From NCBI GenBank assembly GCA_003139545.1, contig PLJC01000012.1:1-64000 (forward strand): a DNA stretch of 64,000 nt. Direction: 5' to 3'. Shown here one piece after another: positions 16,018 through 23,837 of the stretch. The position numbers and the translations under genes are program-made. Each line of letters opens with the position of its first letter. Within the stretch, counting starts at the first letter, position 1. The notes under the pieces were generated by a model. The model made no database searches and was not told where the DNA came from. It saw only the letters and a program-made list of their open reading frames with translations. The stretch comes from Actinomycetota bacterium (GTDB lineage: Bacteria > Actinomycetota > Thermoleophilia > Gaiellales > Gaiellaceae).

Positions 16018-16341
16018 ATGGCACAGAGGGTCGAGCCGCGCGAACGCGGCCGAGTCCGCACCCGCTCCGCTGCGATAGGCCCGCGCTCCGCGTTTGCCGT
16101 GCGGAATGCGAGGCGGGCGGGGAACCTGGGGGACGGCGCGTTCCTCGACGACCTTCAGTGCGAGTGCGCCCGGCCCGACTGCGAGGCCACCTTTCCCGCC
16201 GGAGCCGAAGCGTATCGCCGGTACCCCGAGCGGTTCATCGTCACGCCCGACCACCTCGCCGGAGAGACGGTCGTGGCGGCCGCGGACAGGTTCTTCGTCG
16301 TCGAGCAGCAGGTGCGGCCGGCGATCTGGATCGCCGGCTGA
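16018..16341 (+). CDS. small protein with a CECARPDC cysteine motif, unknown function
   Basis: A 107-aa protein whose C-terminal 60 aa are typical of a small actinobacterial family: a Cys-rich CECARPDC block, then RYPERFIVTPDHL and a basic, Val-rich tail. The ATG at 16018 is used; residues encoded upstream look like non-coding sequence. No function known. Confidence 0.6.
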   Translation: MAQRVEPRERGRVRTRSAAIGPRSAFAVRNARRAGNLGDGAFLDDLQCECARPDCEATFPAGAEAYRRYPERFIVTPDHLAGETVVAAADRFFVVEQQVRPAIWIAG

Positions 16342-16501
16342 GCCGAGCCGGTTCGCGGCTATGGTGGAAGAGCGCGTAGACCTGGCGCGGTAGCCGCCGA
16401 GGCTCCATCTGCTCCGCTCTCCGACTCGCCTTGCTGGCCTGAGTGCACCAGGCGAACCCATCACGGGTGTCGCCATCGCACGTCGACGAGTAGGAGTTCA
16501 C

Positions 16502-16837
16502 ATGTACGCGACAGTTCGCCGCTACGAGGGCATCGACAAGGTGCGCTCGGAAGAGATCACCCGCAAGGCCAAGGACGGCTTGCTCCCGAGCATCAGCAAG
16601 CTTCCCGGCTTCGCCGGCTACTTCTTGATCGACGCCGGTGAGGGCGTGCTCACCTCGGTCAGCCTGTTCGAGACGTCCGACCAGGCGCACGAGTCGACGC
16701 GTCTCGCTGCCACCTGGGTACGCGAGAGCGACCTCGTCGGGGCGCTTCCGAACACGCCGAAGATCACAGCAGGGCCGCTGATCGTGCAGGGACGGCCGGC
16801 CGCCGCCCCCACGAACGGCGCTCTCGTCACCGCGTAA
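16502..16837 (+). CDS. antibiotic-biosynthesis-monooxygenase-like (dimeric alpha-beta barrel) protein
   Basis: A 111-aa ferredoxin-fold protein of the ABM/dimeric alpha-beta-barrel type: MYATVRRYEG strand, a helix, LPGFAGYFLIDAG, then SVSLFETSDQAHEST and a helix. Such proteins are small oxygenases or binding proteins and often act in stress responses. TAGGAG lies 6 nt before the ATG. A terminator hairpin follows the stop. Confidence 0.8.
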   Translation: MYATVRRYEGIDKVRSEEITRKAKDGLLPSISKLPGFAGYFLIDAGEGVLTSVSLFETSDQAHESTRLAATWVRESDLVGALPNTPKITAGPLIVQGRPAAAPTNGALVTA

Positions 16838-16846
16838 CGCCGTCTG

Positions 16847-16880
16847 CGGAGAGGAGGCCGCCAGTGTGGTCTCCTCTCCG
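16847..16880. terminator. bidirectional terminator hairpin
   Basis: Perfect 10-bp inverted repeat CGGAGAGGAG / CTCCTCTCCG (16847-16856, 16871-16880) with a 14-nt loop between the convergent ABM-like gene and the 37-aa gene. Confidence 0.65.
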
Positions 16881-16885
16881 TCGGC

Positions 16886-16999
16886 TCACTGCCAGAGCTG
16901 GCCGAGCAGGAGCCCGCACATGAGCCCGAACAGCGGCGCCGTTATGAAGATGGGCATGAACAGCGTCAGCTCGGGAGCCAGGTAGCGCACTGCCTTCAT
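16886..16999 (-). CDS. 37-aa single-pass membrane protein
   Basis: A very short reading frame with good gene features. AGGGGG lies about 7 nt before the ATG at 16999. The product begins MKAVRYLAPELTLF and continues as one long hydrophobic helix with Pro, Gly and Met (PIFITAPLFGLMCGLLLG) and ends QLWQ. The stop is TGA at 16886-16888, followed at once by a terminator stem. Function unknown; small membrane proteins of this kind often modulate larger membrane complexes. Confidence 0.6.
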   Translation of the reverse strand: MKAVRYLAPELTLFMPIFITAPLFGLMCGLLLGQLWQ

Positions 17000-17087
17000 T
17001 GCGATCCCCCTCAGTCGATGAAGTACCCGACCCGGTTGCTGAGGGTGGACCTGCAAGCGCGAGCCGATGGTTACGGCTCTCGGCGGC

Positions 17088-17115
17088 AGCGTAGCGCACG
17101 GGTTCGTGCTACGCT
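17088..17115 (+). promoter_or_regulatory. inverted repeat upstream of the DUF3494 gene
   Basis: AGCGTAGC and GCTACGCT (17088-17095, 17108-17115) form an 8-bp inverted repeat about 160 bp before the DUF3494 ATG. It may be an operator or promoter part; TACGCT also fits a -10 box. Confidence 0.3.
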
Positions 17116-17271
17116 TTGGCGGTCAGCGCCTCAATGACTGGTGCTGCGATCTCGCCACGAGGGCCGTGCAAGTTGGCCATCGCGAAGGATCCGCCCTCAT
17201 GAGAACAGGTCGGAGCAAGCCGACTGACGCGACGTCTGGTCGGCGTTGCAGTTCACAGAGGGGATTCACGC

Positions 17272-18429
17272 ATGAAGCTTTCCATCTCAACGCGCATGCG
17301 ACGCTCGCGCGCCGCTGTCGCAGGAGCGAGCCTGTCCGCGCTCGCGGTGCTGGGAGCGATCCTGGTGCTCGCGGGCAGCAGTGCCGCTGCGACACCGACG
17401 ACCGTCGGGCTCGGAATTGCCAACAGCTTTGCGGTTCTGGCCGGCACGGGCATCAGCGACGTCCCGACTTCCGATATCAACGGCTACGTCGGGCTCGACC
17501 CGCATCCAGGCAGCGACATCACCGGGCTGACCTGCGCCGAGGTTCACGGCAAGATCTTCACGAACAACGCCTCCGGCCCCCCCTGTCGCACGGTCAACGC
17601 CGGTGTGCTTACGACCGCGAAGAATGACCTGACCAACGCGTACCTCGACGCCCAGGGGCGGACACCGTTCACGACACTTCCCGGGGGCGACAAACAGCTC
17701 AACGGGCTGACGCTGGTCGCCGGCGTCTATCGGTTCGGTCACGCCACTACCGCCAACCTGACGACCTCCTTGACCCTCAACGGCAGCGCGAGCGCGGTCT
17801 GGATCTTCCAGGCCCCGGTCGACCTCGTCTTCGGGAGCGGGAGCAGCGTGCACATGACCGGCGGTGCGTCGGCCTGCAACGTCTTCTGGCAGGTCGGTAG
17901 CTCCGCGACGCTCGGCACGGGCTCCAGCACCGTCGGGACGATCCTCGCCCTGACGAGCATCACCGCCAACACCGGTGCCAGCATCACGGGCCGTCTGCTC
18001 GCGCAGACCGGTCTCGTCAGCCTCCAGAGCAACACGATCCGCTCGGCGTGCGCAGTAGCTGCGGCGCCGGGGTCCCAGCCGCCCGGGCGCGCCATTTACT
18101 GTGCCCCGAACGGCCAGACGTACGACTTGGTCGCCGGCGAGGACAAGCAGGCTCCGTACGACACGCTCAATCTCGTACCGGCCTACGTCAACCCGGTGAC
18201 GGGCTCCGAGTCGTGCAACTTCCCGGCGGCGGTCACAACGACGGCGGCGACCACGGCCACGGCCACGACCACGGCCGCGACACCGCCACCCCCGCCGGTC
18301 GCACCTCCGCCGACGCCGAAGAAGGCGTCTAAGCCGAAGGCGAAGGCCGGCGTGAAGGCTGCCACGGCCGTGCGCATCAAGCACGTCGCTCCGAAGTCGG
18401 CTGTGCACACAAGCGGATTCACCGGTTGA
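17272..18429 (+). CDS. ice-binding-like DUF3494 secreted protein
   Basis: A 385-aa exported protein. A signal peptide (residues 8-40) is followed by a DUF3494 domain (about 43-260), the beta-solenoid of bacterial ice-binding proteins: NSFAVLAGTGISD, NGYVGLDP, GGDKQLNGLTLVAGVYRF, AVWIFQ, CNVFWQVGSSATLGTGS, VGTILALTSI. A Thr/Ala-rich linker and a basic Lys/Pro tail (345-370) probably hold it to the wall. Ice binding is the known role in cold-adapted microbes, but many soil homologues have unknown roles, so this is inferred. The stop overlaps the start of the L,D-transpeptidase gene (TTGA). Confidence 0.88.
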   Translation: MKLSISTRMRRSRAAVAGASLSALAVLGAILVLAGSSAAATPTTVGLGIANSFAVLAGTGISDVPTSDINGYVGLDPHPGSDITGLTCAEVHGKIFTNNASGPPCRTVNAGVLTTAKNDLTNAYLDAQGRTPFTTLPGGDKQLNGLTLVAGVYRFGHATTANLTTSLTLNGSASAVWIFQAPVDLVFGSGSSVHMTGGASACNVFWQVGSSATLGTGSSTVGTILALTSITANTGASITGRLLAQTGLVSLQSNTIRSACAVAAAPGSQPPGRAIYCAPNGQTYDLVAGEDKQAPYDTLNLVPAYVNPVTGSESCNFPAAVTTTAATTATATTTAATPPPPPVAPPPTPKKASKPKAKAGVKAATAVRIKHVAPKSAVHTSGFTG

Positions 18430-19145
18430 GCAAACTCCAGTCGGGAATCGCGGGCGGGCGCCACTGGCGCCTGCCCGCGCTGCTCCTCGCGTTGACGTTG
18501 GCCGGCGCGGCCCCGGCCGGCGCCGCGGTTACATCCGTCAAGCCGAGTCAGGCCCTCGTCACGCTTCTCCGTGCGCACGAGGCTCGCTCGGGACCCGGCG
18601 TCAGGACGGCTGCGATCGGCGTCGTGCCGGCGACGACGCCGATCACCGGAGAACGGACAACGCTCCCCGTGCTCGCACGGCGGGGGCATTGGCTGAAGGT
18701 CATGCTCCCCGGCCGCCCGAACGGGCATGAAGGGTGGATCCTGAAAGGGGCGACGAGGAGCAGCGTCACCCCTTGGCACATCGTCGTCGACACGTCGCAG
18801 CGACACGTGACCCTGTACCTGGCGGGGAAGCGCGTGCGCATCCTCGAGGCCGTGGTGGGCAAGCCTTCGACGCCGACGCCGACCGGCGAGTTCTTCATCG
18901 AGGAATCGGTCGCTCTGCGGGCGACCGATGTGGGTGCGCCGTTCGCGCTCGCGCTGAGCGCGCGCTCGAACGTCCTGCAGGAGTTCGACGGTGGCCCGGG
19001 CCAGATCGCGCTGCACGGGCTCGATAACGTCGGCGGCACACCCGGCACAGCTGTCTCGCATGGCTGCGTGCGGCTCTCCGACCAGGCGATGCGCTGGCTC
19101 GTCGCGCGCGTCGGCCCAGGGGTGCCGGTCACGATCACGCGCTGA
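18426..19145 (+). CDS. L,D-transpeptidase (YkuD) with SH3-like domain
   Basis: A 239-aa exported enzyme. A signal peptide (LPALLLALTLAGAAPAGAA) is followed by an SH3b-like segment (about 45-110) and a YkuD domain (115-238) with HGLDN and the catalytic SHGCVRL cysteine. It forms 3-3 cross-links or attaches proteins to peptidoglycan. The TTG start overlaps the stop of the DUF3494 gene, so the two are translationally coupled. One inference is that the transpeptidase anchors the DUF3494 protein through its Lys-rich tail. Confidence 0.9.
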   Translation: MSKLQSGIAGGRHWRLPALLLALTLAGAAPAGAAVTSVKPSQALVTLLRAHEARSGPGVRTAAIGVVPATTPITGERTTLPVLARRGHWLKVMLPGRPNGHEGWILKGATRSSVTPWHIVVDTSQRHVTLYLAGKRVRILEAVVGKPSTPTPTGEFFIEESVALRATDVGAPFALALSARSNVLQEFDGGPGQIALHGLDNVGGTPGTAVSHGCVRLSDQAMRWLVARVGPGVPVTITR

Positions 19146-19165
19146 ATCAGGCAGTCTTCGCTCGC

Positions 19166-20101
19166 GTGAGTCTCCCCGAGCTTCGTATCGCCGACTGGCG
19201 TCCGACGAAGGACACGCTGCATCTGTATGCGCAGATCGTCGGGAAGGTGCGGCTCGCGACAGCGCCGCCGCGCAATCACTGGTGGCACGTCCCGTTGTAC
19301 CTCGACGTGCGCGGGCTGACGACCGGCCCGCTTCACCATGGCGATACGACGTTCGACATCGCCTTCGATCTCGTCGATCATGAGCTCGTCGTGCGGACCG
19401 GCGGCGGGAACACTCGCGCGTTCCCGCTCACGGATGGTCTCTCGGTCGCCGACTTCGACGCGCGTCTTCACGCCGCGCTCGCCGAGCTCGGTATCGACGT
19501 CGCGATCCGTGAGCAGCCGTTCGGCGTGCCGATGAAAACGCCGTTCCGCGAGGACACCGAGCACGCGTCGTGGGACCGCGACGCGGTCGAGCGCTTCCAT
19601 CGCGCCCTCGACTGGTCGAGCTCGGTCTTCGAGGAGTTCAGCGGCTGGTTCGTCGGCAAGACGAGCCCCGTCCAGCTCTTCTGGCACAGCTTCGACCTTT
19701 CGCTGACGCGCTTCTCCGGCCGCCCGGGCGTTGCAATCACAAGCGACGCGGTCAATCGAGAGGCGTACACGCACGAGCTGATGCTCTTCGGCTTCTGGAT
19801 GGGCGACGAGCAGACGTTCCCGGACGCGTCGTTCTACGCCTTCATGTCTCCGGAGCCGGCGGGATGGCGAGACGCTTCGATCGTCGGCGGCGAGTGGACG
19901 TCGATCGGGCTCACGGTGCTCCCGTGGGAGACGGTGCGCAGCGCGCGCGACCCACGAGCATTGGTGCTCGCCTTCCTCCAGTCGGCATACGAAGCGGCTG
20001 CGGGGCTCGCCGGCTGGGACGTCGCCGCGTTCGCGTCCGCCTGGTGCCCGACGGCCGAGCAGCTGCAACAGCTGCAGTCGTCCGCGTCGCCGGATCTCTA
20101 G
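19166..20101 (+). CDS. DUF5996 family protein
   Basis: A 311-aa cytosolic protein matching DUF5996: an N-terminal LHLYAQIVGKVRLA..P..NHWWH followed by PLYLDVRGLTT, and a middle block with FEEFSGWFVGKTSPVQLFWHSFDL. The function is unknown. The start GTG at 19166 lies 20 bp after the transpeptidase stop, so it may be third in that transcript, though the functional link is unclear. Confidence 0.85.
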   Translation: MSLPELRIADWRPTKDTLHLYAQIVGKVRLATAPPRNHWWHVPLYLDVRGLTTGPLHHGDTTFDIAFDLVDHELVVRTGGGNTRAFPLTDGLSVADFDARLHAALAELGIDVAIREQPFGVPMKTPFREDTEHASWDRDAVERFHRALDWSSSVFEEFSGWFVGKTSPVQLFWHSFDLSLTRFSGRPGVAITSDAVNREAYTHELMLFGFWMGDEQTFPDASFYAFMSPEPAGWRDASIVGGEWTSIGLTVLPWETVRSARDPRALVLAFLQSAYEAAAGLAGWDVAAFASAWCPTAEQLQQLQSSASPDL

Positions 20102-20180
20102 AGGTCGACGTTCATGGGGAAGGCTTTTCCGCGTAGCCAGTCACTGCCAAATCAAGGTGCCCGCCGCCTGATCGAGTCGC

Positions 20181-23100
20181 CTAGGGCAAGTCTTTGAAGT
20201 GGATGTAACCGGTAAAATACGACTTCGCCAGCGTCTCGACCTTGTAGTGACCGAGGAAATCGGCGTTGTATTCCTCGACTGTGACGTTGTTGCCGGTGAC
20301 AGCTTCTACCCAGGCGACGTGGCCGGTATTGATGTTCCCAGTGCTCTTCCAAGCGACTGAACCGACCCTCGGGTTCGTGTCGACGACGTAGCTGAGGCTC
20401 TTCGCCCGCGCGCCCCAGTTCTCTGCGTAGTCATGGAAGGGCATCCAGAAGCCGTTCCGGGAGTACAGCCGCCATGCGACGAAGGATGTGCACTCGCGGT
20501 TGTATTCGCGCCATGGATCGAAGACTGAGTCTTGAGCTGAATCCTTCAGATCGCATGTGAATGGCGGCCCGCCGCTGAGAGGGATACACCCAGCGATCGA
20601 CGTGGGGTAGTCATCGACCGGCCCGCCTCCGCCTCCGCTACTACCTCCCGAGGCCGTGTTCGTCGACCACAGTGCTGAGCCGCTCGACGAATAGATGACG
20701 GTGTTACCGTCGTTCTGGACGATCAGATGCGCGCCGCCCTGCCCGTCGGTGCCGCTCTCCCAGAGCGCGACGCCCCCCGGCGTGTAGACGACCAGGTTCC
20801 CGTCGGTCTGCATGACGGCATGCGCACCCGCGTGCCCGGTTGTGCCACTCGACCAGAGCGCACCACTGCTCTGCTGGTAGAGAACGAGGTTGCCGTCGGT
20901 CTGCATGAAAAGCTGGTAGGCACGGCTCTGGCTGTAGATCGACTCGCCCGGCATCAGCTTCTCACCGCCATAGAGGTCTTGCTGCACGCTGCCGGTCGAC
21001 CATAGGCCAGCGCCCGACGGTGGGTAGACGACGAGATTGCCGTCGTCCTGCACCGCGAAGTACGAGCCTGTGTGCCCGCCTGTGCTCGACGACCAGTAGG
21101 CACCGTTCGCGTCGTATAGAACGAAGTTGCCGTCGGTCTGCATCACGGCAATCGCGTTAGCGTGGCCGGGGGTGCCGGAAGACCAGATTGAGCGGCCGGA
21201 TGAGCCGACCATCAGCGAGAGGTTGCCGTCCGGGTTCAGCTCGAGCCGGTAGAAGCTCTCAGGGCTTGTCAGGTACTGGCCGACGATGAGCTGGTTCCCG
21301 GCTGTGAGTGTCGAGCCGTTCACCTGCACGTCGATTTCCGGACTGTCTCCGAGCGCGTGACCGCCGAATGCTGCTTTCTCTACCCGGAAGCGGAAGCTTC
21401 CAGCGCCGCTTTCGCTGACGGTGAAGCTGTACTCACTCTTCGAGATCACGGTCGCCTGGCTCCCGTTTGTCCAAGAGCTGCGAAGGCCGGTTTGAAGCGT
21501 GACCTTCTCACCTGCTGCGGCAGGCGACACCAACCCGGTGATCGTGAATGACTGGTTCGGACTGACGCTTGTAGACGCCGCCACCGCGGTCACCGTATAG
21601 GGCGGGAGGAAAGTGAACACTCCGGCGCTTGTTGCGGCCCCGCCTGGAGTCTTGACGGTCAGCTTGCCGCTTGAGGCGTTGCCGGGGACGACGGCGGTGA
21701 TCGCGGTGTCGGAAAGAACAGTGAAGCCAGCTGCCGCGACACCATTGAAAGCGACCGAGGCAGCATCTGAGAGATGGGTGCCACTGATTGTGACCGTAAC
21801 TCCTGCGCTCCCGTGGGTTGGCGTGAACGAACTGATCCTCGGCGGCAGAGGGATCACGGTGAAATTCCCAGCACTCGTCGCGGTGCCGCCGGGTGTCGCG
21901 ACCGTGATCGCGCCGCTTGTCGCGCTCGATGGCGCGGTCGCCAGTATCGAAGTCGGCGATTTGACCGTGTAGCTGGCCGTCGCACCGCCGACGTGAACGG
22001 CACTGACACTGGCGAAGTTCGCACCGCTGATCGTCACGACAGTGCCGGGAGATCCGCTCGTCGGCGTGAAGCTTGAGATCTGCGGCGCCGGTGGAGCAGG
22101 AAGCGTGAAGGTTTGATTGGGGCCGAGCTGGCCCTGGTGCCAACTGCCATCGGTTCCTTCCCAATCGGCCCAGTAGGTGTAAGTGCCAGGTAGGGCGAGG
22201 CCAGTCGTGGACGCGCTGCACGTCCAATGCGCAGTTGGTCTGACACTGACGTTCGTGCCTCCGGAGCAGAGAAGGTCGAGTCCCAGGCCGTTAGGGTCGC
22301 GGATCGGAACTCTGAAACTCCTAACCAGTACCGCGGAGCCAGAGACGTTCGACGCTGTGAAGCTGAACTGCAGCGGTGCGTTCACCTTCAGTCCCGACGG
22401 CGCCGTCATCGCCAGCGGCGTGGCAATCACAAACGCCTGCGGTGCAGCTTGGAGCGTGAAGGTCTGCATCGGGCCTAGTTCGCCTGTGTGCCAGCGATTG
22501 TCGTAGCCCTCCCAGTCGGCCCAATATGTGTAAGTCCCGGCGGTTGTGAAACCAGTCGATGTGCTAGCGCTGCACGTCCACTGCGCTCCGGCAGCGAGAG
22601 CAACACCGGTGCCGTCGGCGCACTGCAGATCGAGGCCCTGCGCGCCCGGCCCGCGAATCGGCACACGGAAGTCCTTGATGCTCGCCGCAGACCCGGAGAC
22701 GTTGAGCACTTGGAAGCTGAACTGCAGTGGCTGGTAGACCTTGAGTCCTCCAGGTGCAGACATCGATATCGGCTGAGCTGCCGCAAGCGTCTGCGAGGTC
22801 GGGGCGAGCGTAAAGCTCTGCGTCGAGGAGAGTTGGCCGGTGTGCCAGTTACCGCCGTAGTCGAGCCAGTCGGCCCAGTAGGTGTACGTGCCCGGGGAGC
22901 CGAAGCCGGTCGTCGCTGAGGCGTTGCAAGCCCAGCTCGCACCGGCGGCGAGGCTGAGACCAGTGCCGCTCGTGCAGGTCTTGTCGACAGGCTGGTTTCC
23001 AGGGTCGCGGACAGCAACCTCGACGCGCTGAATGCTCGCCGCCGAACCGGAGACATTCTTGATGGTGAAGGAGAAGTTGATCGGCTGGTAAACCTTCAGA

Positions 23101-23837
23101 CCGCCAGGCGAAGATAGGGCCAACGGAGTCGTGGCGGAGAGGGCGCCTCCGCTACCGCCGCTGAATGGAGCATGTACGACTCCGACGGCCGCGTATGTCC
23201 ATCCGCCACTCCCGGCGCGTGTTAGCGAGCCGTCGGTCAGTGTCCATACCCGCGACACGCCGGGATCACCTGTGTTTCCACCGTTCTGGCTGATCAGGGC
23301 GACCTGTCCACTGGTCTGACGGCCATTCGTGTTCACAATCGCGACGTGCCCGCCCGTTTGAGGCGCGCCATTTAGCCACTCGTTGATGCTTACGACATCG
23401 CCTGGCGCGACGTAGGTGATTGATCCATTCGGTTCCTTTGAGAGGCTCGCCGGTGCCATGTCGAACATCTCGTCTCCGTTGCCGTGCCATGGGGCGTGGA
23501 TCCACCCCTTAGTCAAATAGAGACGGTTTACCAGTTCCGGGCACTGCCACTCTTCGCCCGCCACGACGCCATTCACTACGGAGGTCTGGGACGAGCAGTC
23601 GACCCCGGTGCCCTGTTTCGGGCCATTGCTCTTGACGTCGACTCCGCCGCCGTTAAGCCAAGACGATCCAGCAAGAATCGTGTCACCGCAGTTGCTCTGA
23701 GCTGCTGCATGAGAGAAGACACGAGCATCTCCTGACCCCGAGAAAACGAATGCCAGCAGCAGGGCGATTGCGATCACCGACCGCGGTCGCGCAATCGGCC
23801 CTAACCCATACGAAATGAAACGGCCTGCGCAGCTCAC
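20181..23837 (-). CDS. very large secreted protein with two CHAP domains, Ig-like, IPT/TIG and B-lectin modules
   Basis: A 1218-aa exported protein. A signal (SVIAIALLLAFVFSGSG) leads to: CHAP 1 (about 48-230; Cys in EWQCPELVNRLY, His in GGHVAIVN); three repeats of about 115 aa with GLKVYQPLQFSF and TYTYWADW (233-575); two IPT/TIG domains (580-745); a beta segment; bulb-lectin repeats with MQTDGNLVLY (about 850-1050); and CHAP 2 (1065-1218; RECTSFVAWRL, GHVAWVEAV). CHAP enzymes cut peptidoglycan peptides, and lectin modules bind glycans. The GTG start overlaps the upstream stop (GTGA), so it is coupled to the 772-aa gene. Confidence 0.82.
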   Translation of the reverse strand: MSCAGRFISYGLGPIARPRSVIAIALLLAFVFSGSGDARVFSHAAAQSNCGDTILAGSSWLNGGGVDVKSNGPKQGTGVDCSSQTSVVNGVVAGEEWQCPELVNRLYLTKGWIHAPWHGNGDEMFDMAPASLSKEPNGSITYVAPGDVVSINEWLNGAPQTGGHVAIVNTNGRQTSGQVALISQNGGNTGDPGVSRVWTLTDGSLTRAGSGGWTYAAVGVVHAPFSGGSGGALSATTPLALSSPGGLKVYQPINFSFTIKNVSGSAASIQRVEVAVRDPGNQPVDKTCTSGTGLSLAAGASWACNASATTGFGSPGTYTYWADWLDYGGNWHTGQLSSTQSFTLAPTSQTLAAAQPISMSAPGGLKVYQPLQFSFQVLNVSGSAASIKDFRVPIRGPGAQGLDLQCADGTGVALAAGAQWTCSASTSTGFTTAGTYTYWADWEGYDNRWHTGELGPMQTFTLQAAPQAFVIATPLAMTAPSGLKVNAPLQFSFTASNVSGSAVLVRSFRVPIRDPNGLGLDLLCSGGTNVSVRPTAHWTCSASTTGLALPGTYTYWADWEGTDGSWHQGQLGPNQTFTLPAPPAPQISSFTPTSGSPGTVVTISGANFASVSAVHVGGATASYTVKSPTSILATAPSSATSGAITVATPGGTATSAGNFTVIPLPPRISSFTPTHGSAGVTVTISGTHLSDAASVAFNGVAAAGFTVLSDTAITAVVPGNASSGKLTVKTPGGAATSAGVFTFLPPYTVTAVAASTSVSPNQSFTITGLVSPAAAGEKVTLQTGLRSSWTNGSQATVISKSEYSFTVSESGAGSFRFRVEKAAFGGHALGDSPEIDVQVNGSTLTAGNQLIVGQYLTSPESFYRLELNPDGNLSLMVGSSGRSIWSSGTPGHANAIAVMQTDGNFVLYDANGAYWSSSTGGHTGSYFAVQDDGNLVVYPPSGAGLWSTGSVQQDLYGGEKLMPGESIYSQSRAYQLFMQTDGNLVLYQQSSGALWSSGTTGHAGAHAVMQTDGNLVVYTPGGVALWESGTDGQGGAHLIVQNDGNTVIYSSSGSALWSTNTASGGSSGGGGGPVDDYPTSIAGCIPLSGGPPFTCDLKDSAQDSVFDPWREYNRECTSFVAWRLYSRNGFWMPFHDYAENWGARAKSLSYVVDTNPRVGSVAWKSTGNINTGHVAWVEAVTGNNVTVEEYNADFLGHYKVETLAKSYFTGYIHFKDLP

